Source of the DNA: Belliella alkalica
Lineage (GTDB): Bacteria; Bacteroidota; Bacteroidia; Cytophagales; Cyclobacteriaceae
Assembly (NCBI RefSeq): GCF_022549785.1
Contig: NZ_JAKZGO010000018.1
Location: 2,494-44,562, forward strand
Direction of reading: 5' to 3'
Length of the DNA stretch: 42,069 nt
This document shows positions 35,871 through 42,069 of the stretch, piece after piece (the stretch's first letter is position 1; every line of letters begins with the position of its first letter). A program made the translations under genes and the position numbers. The notes beneath the pieces are model-generated. The model ran no database searches. It was not told the origin of the DNA and saw only the letters and a program-made list of their open reading frames with translations.

Positions 35871-36457
35871 TCAATTTAAAGAATCACCATGTAGTTTTGG
35901 CCTCAAAATCACCTCGCAGAAATGAACTTTTGAAAGGTTTGGGGATTGATTTTACAGTGAGGACCAAGGATACTGATGAAAGTTTTCCATCTGAGATGAA
36001 CCCTTTTGAGGTAGCAGGATTTCTTTCCAAGAAAAAGGCTGATGCATTTTTGGAAGAAATTGAAGCAAATGAAATTTTGATTACTGCAGATACAGTAGTG
36101 ATAGTGAACAATCAGATTTTGGGAAAACCAATTGATAAAAATGATGCCTTTGAAATGATCAATTCATTATCTGATGGGGTTCATGAAGTTGTCACGGGTA
36201 TCACTCTTACTTCAAAGACAAAGCAAGTGACACTTCAGGATACTGTCAGTGTAAGCTTCAAAAAACTGGATAAGGAAGAGATTGAATTTTACATCGAGAC
36301 ATTCAAACCATTCGATAAAGCAGGAGCTTATGGCATTCAAGAATGGATTGGTTATATAGCGGTGGATAGGATAGAGGGATCATTTTACACAGTGATGGGA
36401 TTACCGGTACATTTGGTATATGATCAGTTGAGAAATTGGGAAAGAAGCCAAGTTTAA
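35867..36457 (+). CDS. maf: Maf-family nucleoside triphosphate pyrophosphatase
   Basis: A 196-residue Maf protein. LASKSPRRNELL (11-22) is the substrate-binding signature, D75 in ITADTVV the catalytic acidic residue, and FDKAGAYGIQEW (about 144-155) the conserved C-terminal segment. Known Maf/YhdE enzymes hydrolyse dTTP, UTP and some modified pyrimidine triphosphates to monophosphates, preventing their use in nucleic acids. Overexpression of some affects septation. The ATGA overlap with the DUF1015 stop couples translation. It ends 7 bp from the convergent TonB-domain gene, with no separate terminator between them. Confidence 0.95.
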   Translation: MINLKNHHVVLASKSPRRNELLKGLGIDFTVRTKDTDESFPSEMNPFEVAGFLSKKKADAFLEEIEANEILITADTVVIVNNQILGKPIDKNDAFEMINSLSDGVHEVVTGITLTSKTKQVTLQDTVSVSFKKLDKEEIEFYIETFKPFDKAGAYGIQEWIGYIAVDRIEGSFYTVMGLPVHLVYDQLRNWERSQV

Positions 36458-36464
36458 ATTGACT

Positions 36465-37205
36465 TTAGGCTCCCAATTTAAATCGTATAGGCATATTTAT
36501 ATTATATACAATAGGCTTGCCATCTAGCATGGCTGGAGTCCATTTGTGGGGGTAATTTTTGATTACTCTTAGGGCTTCTTCATTTAATGAAGGATGGGCA
36601 TCTTCAGGGTTAATCAACTCAATATCTGTTAAATCACCGTTTTCCGTGATATTAAAGCTAATATTGACAGTCCCTTCTACTCCATTTTTTTTCATATCTT
36701 TAGGATACTTCAAGTGCCTTCCAATATACTCATTCCAACCTTGTCTACCTCTATAGGGTTCTGGTTCTATTGTTTTGAGATTGGGAATTACTTTGCCTTG
36801 ATTGTCAAAATGAGCTTCTTCGATAATCATTGGTCCTACCGATTTGATGGTTTTGGTTAATTTTCCATCTGTATTATAAATCTCAGTATATTTATGATTG
36901 CTATTTTTATTGATTGTGTTTTTTTGAATGATATTTCCTTCTTTGTTATAGATTGTTCCAGTCTCAATTACACTGCTATTAGATTTATCCTGCTTTGTTA
37001 TCGTTTCTTTCACTAAAATGCTATCCATGGAATAGAATTTTTCTGAGCTCATTTCATTGCTAACATTCAATTGTGAAAAATATAAAGGTTTATAAAGCTC
37101 AATATCATTAATTTGAATAAAAAACTTATTATAATATTTAGATTCCTGAGCGAAACTTACCATGCAAAGAATGAATGCAAATATTGTAAATATTGATTTT
37201 TTCAT
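36465..37205 (-). CDS. periplasmic protein with YwqK-like repeats and TonB C-terminal domain
   Basis: A 246-residue protein with a cleavable-type signal peptide (1-19, SFA-QE). The middle (about 80-140) has short repeats of the MORN/YwqK antitoxin-like kind (YNKEGNIIQKN, YNTDGKLTKT, FDNQGKVIPN). The C-terminal 90 or so residues form a TonB_C domain (HLKYPKDMKKNGVEGTVNISFNITENGDLTDI...IRFKLGA). Typical TonB has an uncleaved N-terminal membrane helix and a Pro-rich spacer to work with ExbBD. Both are missing here, so energy transduction is unlikely. Such stand-alone TonB_C proteins are common in Bacteroidota, with unknown roles. Convergent with maf, and separated from the efflux operon by a terminator. 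Confidence 0.85.
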   Translation of the reverse strand: MKKSIFTIFAFILCMVSFAQESKYYNKFFIQINDIELYKPLYFSQLNVSNEMSSEKFYSMDSILVKETITKQDKSNSSVIETGTIYNKEGNIIQKNTINKNSNHKYTEIYNTDGKLTKTIKSVGPMIIEEAHFDNQGKVIPNLKTIEPEPYRGRQGWNEYIGRHLKYPKDMKKNGVEGTVNISFNITENGDLTDIELINPEDAHPSLNEEALRVIKNYPHKWTPAMLDGKPIVYNINMPIRFKLGA

Positions 37206-37374
37206 TTGAAAAGAATTTGATTCAGGTTCTGATTTTATAAAAAAAACTTCGTTATTCCAAATTTGTATTGAAACAAGTATGAAAAAGTAAAACGGATTGA
37301 AGAAAAAGTGAATTTTCTTTCCACATCAATTGCCTTTTATCAGGTACCCTTTTTTACAAATACACAAAAATTAG

Positions 37375-37407
37375 AAAAGCAGGGTTCAAACTTGACCCTG
37401 CTTTTTT
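37375..37407 (-). terminator. intrinsic terminator of the sda-tolC-hlyD operon
   Basis: An 11-bp stem (37375-37385 with 37395-37405) with a 9-nt loop, 26 bp downstream of the HlyD-family stop. T-rich tracts follow in both directions. Confidence 0.8.
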
Positions 37408-37432
37408 GATATACTTTTTTAATTGTGTTAAC

Positions 37433-38728
37433 TTATTCAGTCTTTTTAGTGACTTTAAGCAAATCTTTATCTTTCAGTTGTTTGCTGATCACGAAATATG
37501 GGCCTGAGATTATTTCTTCTCCTTCGTTTACACCTTCTATGATTTCAATATTGTCAAAATCCGAAATCCCTGTTTTGATTTCTTTTTGAACTGCTCGGCC
37601 ATTTTCGACAGTGTATACCAATTCTTTTAATTTTGAAGTACCGTCTGGACTTACATTTTTTTGATCTTCTCGTGTAGTCACTGCAGCAAGTGGTACAGTT
37701 AATACATTCTCTTTCTTCTGTGTAATGATATCAACACTTGCAGTCATTCCTGGACGGAAAGGAAATCTGTTCTTCTCAGTTACTAGTTCAGCATAAGATT
37801 CGTTGATGATTCTTATTTTTACCTCAAACTCTGTTACAGCGTCGATACTTGCTTTGGTATTTGCTGAATTTGCGATTGAAGTCACGACTCCTTTGAATTT
37901 TTTTGCTACAGAAGCATAAGAATCCACATCTATCAAAGTAGTATCACCTAAACTGATTCTGACAATGTCATTTTCATTTACATTTACCCTTACTTCCATT
38001 TTGCTCAGATCAGCAAGACGAAGCATTTCGGTACCAGCCATTTGCTGTGTTCCTACTACTCTTTCTCCTTTTTCAACCAACAATTTAGAAACTGTACCAT
38101 TTACAGGAGAATAAACATTAGTCAATCTAAGGTTTTCGTTGGCTTCATCTACAGTAGCTTGAGAACTTTTGATAATGTATTCTGCTCCCAATACTGTTTG
38201 CTTAGCGGCTTCCAGGTCATTTTGGGCAGTAAGGAAATTGGATTGTGCCAATTCCCAATCTGAATCAGAAATTACTTTATCATTGTACAATTTTTCATTT
38301 CTCTTATAGTCTAAATCTGCTCTTGTGTACTGAGCCTCAGATCTCTTCAAATTGGCTTGAGCTTGAGCAAGGTTTGCTTTCTGTTGATTGAGATTAGCTC
38401 TTGCTCTATCTAGTGCAGAAATGAAGTTGTCAGGTCTGATTTTGACCAAAAGATCACCCACTTTGACAGAATCACCTTCCATTACATTCAACTCTATAAT
38501 TTCCCCCGCTACGTCCGGACTAAGTTTCACTTCAATTTCCGGTTCGATGACACCAGATGCAGAAACTTTCTCAATGATACTCGATTTTTTGGCTAGCGTA
38601 GACTCTACTGCTACTTCTTTTTCACCACCGATCCAGCCGGCAGATTTTCCAATGATTGCGAAAACAACAAGTACTCCTACTATAGCAAGTAAGATATAAA
38701 GAACTTTGTTTGACTTTTTCTTTGCCAT
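37433..38728 (-). CDS. HlyD/MacA-family efflux periplasmic adaptor
   Basis: A 431-residue membrane fusion protein: one N-terminal membrane helix (about 8-27), split lipoyl domain (GVIEPEIEVKLSPDVAGEIIELNVMEGDSVKVGDLLVKI and the returning VYSPVNGTVSKLLVEKGERV), a coiled-coil hairpin between them (about 105-195) and beta-barrel plus membrane-proximal domains. It bridges an inner-membrane pump and a TolC channel in the periplasm. The MacA-like layout suggests an ABC pump (MacB type), but no pump gene follows: a terminator ends the operon directly after it. It starts 8 bp after the TolC-family stop. Substrate unknown. Confidence 0.92.
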   Translation of the reverse strand: MAKKKSNKVLYILLAIVGVLVVFAIIGKSAGWIGGEKEVAVESTLAKKSSIIEKVSASGVIEPEIEVKLSPDVAGEIIELNVMEGDSVKVGDLLVKIRPDNFISALDRARANLNQQKANLAQAQANLKRSEAQYTRADLDYKRNEKLYNDKVISDSDWELAQSNFLTAQNDLEAAKQTVLGAEYIIKSSQATVDEANENLRLTNVYSPVNGTVSKLLVEKGERVVGTQQMAGTEMLRLADLSKMEVRVNVNENDIVRISLGDTTLIDVDSYASVAKKFKGVVTSIANSANTKASIDAVTEFEVKIRIINESYAELVTEKNRFPFRPGMTASVDIITQKKENVLTVPLAAVTTREDQKNVSPDGTSKLKELVYTVENGRAVQKEIKTGISDFDNIEIIEGVNEGEEIISGPYFVISKQLKDKDLLKVTKKTE

Positions 38729-38736
38729 GATATTGA

Positions 38737-40086
38737 TTATAAATTAAGCGGGTTACCGAGATAAAAATCCAAAACTTTTACTCTAAAGATATATGTATAT
38801 TTAGCTGTTACGAGGTCAGCTTGTGCATTGAACAGGTTATTTTGTGCTAATTGAAAATCAGCGAAATTGATAGCTCCTGCATCAAATCTTTGTTGTGATA
38901 TTCGGAAAGATTCTTCCAATGCTGCTACTCTCACCAAAGATGATCTATATGCTTGGTCTGAGGCTATTGCATTTGTGAATGCAACTTCAATATCCTGTCT
39001 CAATTCATTTTTGGTCTCAAATGCAGTGATCTCACTTAGATTTTTTTGTAGTCTTGCTCTTTGTAGGGAGGATTTATTTCTGAAATTCGAGAAGATTGGA
39101 ATATTCAAGCTGATATTTGCAGCTTGAGAAAGGTTGTTTTCAATTTGCGTAATAAACTCAGGTCTATCAAATCCAGGTGTTGTACGATCTACATAGTTTG
39201 AGAATAAGTTAGCACCGATCCCTAGAGTTGGATAAAAAGCTCCTTTTGCAGCCCTCACGCCGTATTCAGCACTTTCTACTGCTAGTTCGGCTGCTTGGAT
39301 TTGAGGTAAAATCTCTTTTGAAAGATTGTATATTTCATCCACACTTTGACCTGATAATGCGATATTTTCAACTGACAAGTCTGGGGCAATTACTTTAAAA
39401 TATGGGTCAAAAGGTAATTGCATTGCTTGTAACAAATTCAGCTTTGCGCCTCTCAATGTGTTTTCAGCGTTTAAAACTTCCAATTCATTTGTTGCATTCT
39501 GAGCCTGTAGATCTAGTTTGTTTGCCAAAGGCAGCGATCCAGCATCTACGAGCTTTGTAGTATTGGTAAGCTGCTCTTTTGTTGAAGCTAGTTGATTTCT
39601 TGCTATTTTGAGTTGCTCTTCGGAGAAGATTACATTGATAAAGAGATTGATCACATTCAAAGTGATATTGTTTTCAGTAGTTTTTACATTCAACCTGCTT
39701 ACTTCAATATCAGTTTTTGCTTGTTTGATAGAATTGGTTATTTGCTGTCCAGCAAATACGGTCATATTCGTATTCGCTGAAAGATTGACATTACCGATTC
39801 TGTTTGTTTCAAAGAGGTTGGTTACTGGGTTGATAGAACGTCCCCATCTATATCCAGAACTTGCACCAGCTGAGAGGGAAGGTAATCTTTGACCTTGGCT
39901 TTGTAGAAGCGTAGCTTCGTTTAGGGCTAGATTTATTTCACTTCTCTTTAAAGTAAGGTTGTTTTCCAATGCGATCTCAATGCAAGATTGAAGATCTAAG
40001 GAATTGTAATTGCTATCCTGCGCTTTTAATTCAAGATTTGATAAAAAAAAGGAAAGCAATAATGCTAAAGTGTATTTGTTTTTCAT
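38737..40086 (-). CDS. TolC-family outer-membrane efflux protein
   Basis: A 449-residue protein with a signal peptide (1-22, LKA-QD) and two internal OEP repeats typical of TolC (about 30-225 and 240-445). They are long helices with Ala/Leu/Gln patterns and the RGRSINPVTN and FSNYVDRTTPGF beta segments that form the outer-membrane barrel. The C-terminal repeat ends QRFDAGAINFADFQLAQNNLFNAQADL, a family hallmark. It forms the trimeric exit duct for a tripartite pump or type I secretion. It lies between the serine dehydratase beta gene (3 bp upstream) and the HlyD-family adaptor (8 bp downstream), so all three share an mRNA. Confidence 0.93.
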   Translation of the reverse strand: MKNKYTLALLLSFFLSNLELKAQDSNYNSLDLQSCIEIALENNLTLKRSEINLALNEATLLQSQGQRLPSLSAGASSGYRWGRSINPVTNLFETNRIGNVNLSANTNMTVFAGQQITNSIKQAKTDIEVSRLNVKTTENNITLNVINLFINVIFSEEQLKIARNQLASTKEQLTNTTKLVDAGSLPLANKLDLQAQNATNELEVLNAENTLRGAKLNLLQAMQLPFDPYFKVIAPDLSVENIALSGQSVDEIYNLSKEILPQIQAAELAVESAEYGVRAAKGAFYPTLGIGANLFSNYVDRTTPGFDRPEFITQIENNLSQAANISLNIPIFSNFRNKSSLQRARLQKNLSEITAFETKNELRQDIEVAFTNAIASDQAYRSSLVRVAALEESFRISQQRFDAGAINFADFQLAQNNLFNAQADLVTAKYTYIFRVKVLDFYLGNPLNL

Positions 40087-40089
40087 TCT

Positions 40090-40767
40090 TTATAAGTCAA
40101 TATCTGGTATATATATGATTTCTTTTATCCATTGTAAGCTTTTTAAATATTCTATAGTAATAGGCTGAAGACCTGAATCCATCTCAATCACATGACAAGC
40201 TTGGTCATTTTTTCCTTTTCTTGAAACAGACATTGTAGCGATATTGGCCTTTTCTTGTGCAATGACACTGGAGATAAATGCAATTGCTCCAGATACATCA
40301 TTGGCTTTGATGATCAATGTGTGGGATTGAGCAGAAAAATCAGCTATGAATCCATCTACAAACGATATATTAATCAATCCACCTCCTAAGCTCTCACCGA
40401 TCACTTCTACTTTTTGCTCACCTTTTGTGAGATTCAGTTTTATAGTATTTGGATGATACACTGATGCATTTCCTATTGATTTGAATTTGTAAGTAAGCTT
40501 GTTTTCCTCTGCCAATTCAAAAGCTTGCTTGATTTTGGGATCGTCAGTTTTAAAGTCCATTAAGCCTGCGATGATTGCTTTATCACTTCCATGGCCCTCG
40601 TAAGTCCTCGCAAAAGAATTGTAGAAAGTAATATCCGCATGGTCAGGTTTTCCCCCCAAAACTCTGATAGCTGCCCTGGCAATTCTAACCACCCCGGCAG
40701 TATGTGAAGAGGAAGGTCCGATCATTACAGGTCCAATCATATCAAAAACACTACTTTTACCACTCAT
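40090..40767 (-). CDS. sdaAB: L-serine dehydratase, iron-sulfur type, beta subunit
   Basis: A 225-residue beta subunit. The N-terminal domain carries IGPVMIGPSSSHTAGVVRIA (about 11-30), the signature of the Fe-S L-serine ammonia-lyases. The C-terminal 75 or so residues form an ACT domain (LIIKANDVSGAIAFISSVIAQEKANIATMSVSR), likely for serine or product sensing. With the alpha subunit, which binds the 4Fe-4S cluster, it deaminates L-serine to pyruvate and ammonia. The alpha gene is not in the window. Joining to a TolC/HlyD pair with a 3-bp gap is unusual and may be only transcriptional. The gene is divergent from the class IV aminotransferase gene, with a 166-bp intergenic region. Confidence 0.93.
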   Translation of the reverse strand: MSGKSSVFDMIGPVMIGPSSSHTAGVVRIARAAIRVLGGKPDHADITFYNSFARTYEGHGSDKAIIAGLMDFKTDDPKIKQAFELAEENKLTYKFKSIGNASVYHPNTIKLNLTKGEQKVEVIGESLGGGLINISFVDGFIADFSAQSHTLIIKANDVSGAIAFISSVIAQEKANIATMSVSRKGKNDQACHVIEMDSGLQPITIEYLKSLQWIKEIIYIPDIDL

Positions 40768-40933
40768 AATGATTACAATTTCAATTACTGTGCTAAAATA
40801 ATACTTTAATTTTAGTACAACATGTAAATAAAGTATAGTGAGCTGAAATAGGCTAGTATTATTGAGAATTTAATTAATTTTAACGCGAAGTTTTATTTAC
40901 AAAACAGAAACTTGTCCGTTAACGCACAGAAAG

Positions 40934-41752
40934 ATGACCGATTTTGAAACAATTTATTTGAAAAAGAGAAATTTGTCCGATTGGGTAAGAGAAGACGTGC
41001 ATTTAGCTAATAGGGCATTCTTATTTGCTGATGGTTTGTTTGAAACTATGGTGTTTTCAAATGGAAAAATCCGTTTTGGAACACTACATTTTGAAAGACT
41101 GCTGGAAGGTTGCAAGGTTCTTGGTTTGTCAACCGAAGATTTAACTTCCATAGAATTGTTGGACGAATTATTGGCGAATAGATTTGGACAAGGTTGTACT
41201 TTAAGAATTAGATGGAATGTCTTTAGAAGTGGGCAAGGAAAATACACTCCTCAGACGGATTCCATTGAAGAATCAATTCAGATTCAAAGTTTTTCTCCCG
41301 CACCTTCAATCAAGCATTTGGCATATTTTCACAAAGAAATTTTTTTGAACCATTCACCTTGGAGTCATTGCAAGACACTCAACGCACTCACTTATGTCAT
41401 GGCAAATAGGGATAGGGCAATTATTGGTATGGATGAGGTTATTCTGTTAAATTATGATAAATATGTATCCGAAGCAGGTGCTGCAAATATATTTTGGTAT
41501 AAAAATGACGTTTTTTATACTCCTTCCTTAGGTACAGGCTGTATTTCAGGTATTGGAAGAAGGATAGTGATAGAAGATTTGAAAAGCAGAAATATAGAAA
41601 TCATTGAAGGCTTTTTTGAAAAAGAAGTCCTTTTTGATGCAGATTCTGTTTTTGTTAGTAATGTTACAGGTATCAGTTATTTGTCTAATTTAGAAGGGGA
41701 AATGCTAGGGCAACAAACTTTCAGTGACTTGAATGCACTTTTCAATTTTTGA
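40934..41752 (+). CDS. class IV aminotransferase-fold PLP enzyme (BCAT / aminodeoxychorismate lyase type)
   Basis: A 272-residue fold-type IV PLP enzyme: FADGLFETMV (31-40) near the N-terminus, Schiff-base K147 (HCKTLNALTYVMANR) and E180 (SEAGAANIFW), which binds the pyridine nitrogen. The length is nearer 4-amino-4-deoxychorismate lyase (PabC, about 270) than branched-chain aminotransferase (about 300 or more). FADGLFET is also PabC-like, so a folate-pathway lyase is slightly favoured. D-amino acid transaminase is a third option. No pabA/pabB gene is near. It is followed 9 bp later by a membrane protein gene on the same strand. Confidence 0.88.
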   Translation: MTDFETIYLKKRNLSDWVREDVHLANRAFLFADGLFETMVFSNGKIRFGTLHFERLLEGCKVLGLSTEDLTSIELLDELLANRFGQGCTLRIRWNVFRSGQGKYTPQTDSIEESIQIQSFSPAPSIKHLAYFHKEIFLNHSPWSHCKTLNALTYVMANRDRAIIGMDEVILLNYDKYVSEAGAANIFWYKNDVFYTPSLGTGCISGIGRRIVIEDLKSRNIEIIEGFFEKEVLFDADSVFVSNVTGISYLSNLEGEMLGQQTFSDLNALFNF

Positions 41753-41761
41753 AATCTACAT

Positions 41762-42069
41762 ATGAAAAACAAAATAGCACATCTTTTTCAGAATTTCGGT
41801 AAAGTTTTCAAGACTTACCCAACGACAATTGGTTTTGCATTATTGGCAACAATCTTCGCGATATTGGCATCAGAGGTGTCTGATTACTCGATGCATCCTA
41901 ATACTATTCAGAAGTTTCCCTTTATTAGTAAGTTGCCATTTGTAAAGCTAACTATTCTATCACTTCTGGGGATCTCTCTTTCTTTTGCTCTGGCAATGGT
42001 TGGGCAAATCAAAAAATGGATTTGGCTAGAAGGTCTTGCAGTTTTGGTTGTGGCGGGATATTATTTTTT
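41762..42069 (+). CDS. multi-pass membrane protein, N-terminal part (possibly DUF4153)
   Basis: An open frame from the ATG at 41762 runs to the window edge (102 codons, no stop). The translation starts MKNKIAHLFQNFGKVFKTYP, then a membrane helix (TTIGFALLATIFAILASEV), a periplasmic loop with SDYSMHPNTIQKFPF, a second helix (LTILSLLGISLSFALAMVG) and a third (IWLEGLAVLVVAGYYF). The basic amphipathic start followed by 'TYPTTIGFALLATIFAI' recalls DUF4153 membrane proteins, but this rests on a short segment. It begins 9 bp after the class IV aminotransferase stop, so the two may be co-transcribed. The C-terminal part is outside the window. Confidence 0.7.
   Translation, partial: MKNKIAHLFQNFGKVFKTYPTTIGFALLATIFAILASEVSDYSMHPNTIQKFPFISKLPFVKLTILSLLGISLSFALAMVGQIKKWIWLEGLAVLVVAGYYF

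Overview
The window looks like chromosomal DNA of a Bacteroidota bacterium, most likely order Cytophagales (Cyclobacteriaceae type, e.g. Algoriphagus/Belliella-like). The lineage is inferred from gene content, not from a marker gene. Signs are an AT-rich genome, a SusC/SusD pair, DUF4199 and Hc1 histone-like proteins, starts without clear Shine-Dalgarno sequences, and promoter-like TTG-N19..21-TAnnTTTG boxes typical of Bacteroidota. I see no insertion sequence, integrase, CRISPR array, rRNA or tRNA.

Region 1 (1-5037) is a surface-glycan initiation locus. A truncated WecA/TagO-type transferase is followed by a PglE-like aminotransferase, a PglC-like phosphoglycosyl transferase, a PglD-like acetyltransferase and a PglF/WbpM-like dehydratase. 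Together the last four could make UDP-N,N'-diacetylbacillosamine (or a close relative) and load it on undecaprenyl phosphate. Region 2 (5232-12659) holds single genes: a small membrane-anchored protein, an AlkB-type dioxygenase, an MsrA-MsrB fusion lipoprotein, a secreted M14 peptidase with an amidotransferase-like tail, and an OmpA-type lipoprotein. Between the last two, at 11104-11806, lie eight 87-bp tandem units, each with a long hairpin and arranged as alternating A/B forms. This is the most unusual non-coding structure in the window.

Region 3 (12989-23294) is a compact polysaccharide utilisation locus: a membrane-spanning beta-propeller/Y_Y_Y/HTH regulator divergent from susC, susD, a PKD plus duplicated-module surface lipoprotein and a GH16 beta-glucanase lipoprotein. 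The likely substrate is laminarin or another beta-1,3-glucan. Region 4 (23367-29192) has a DUF4199 membrane protein, a two-TM potassium channel with two RCK domains, and a second sugar group: GT4 glycosyltransferase, UDP-glucuronate 4-epimerase and dTDP-glucose 4,6-dehydratase.

Region 5 (29358-42069) is mostly housekeeping: a secreted M1 peptidase, an Hc1 histone-like protein, an alpha-oxoamine synthase (sphingolipid or sulfonolipid entry enzyme), a coupled accC-DUF1015-maf operon, a periplasmic TonB-domain protein, a serine dehydratase beta/TolC/HlyD operon, a class IV aminotransferase, and the start of a multi-pass membrane protein cut by the window edge. No clearly undescribed enzyme system was found. 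The best candidates for new biology are the higher-order hairpin repeat array, the duplicated surface module in the glucan locus and the DUF1015 operon.
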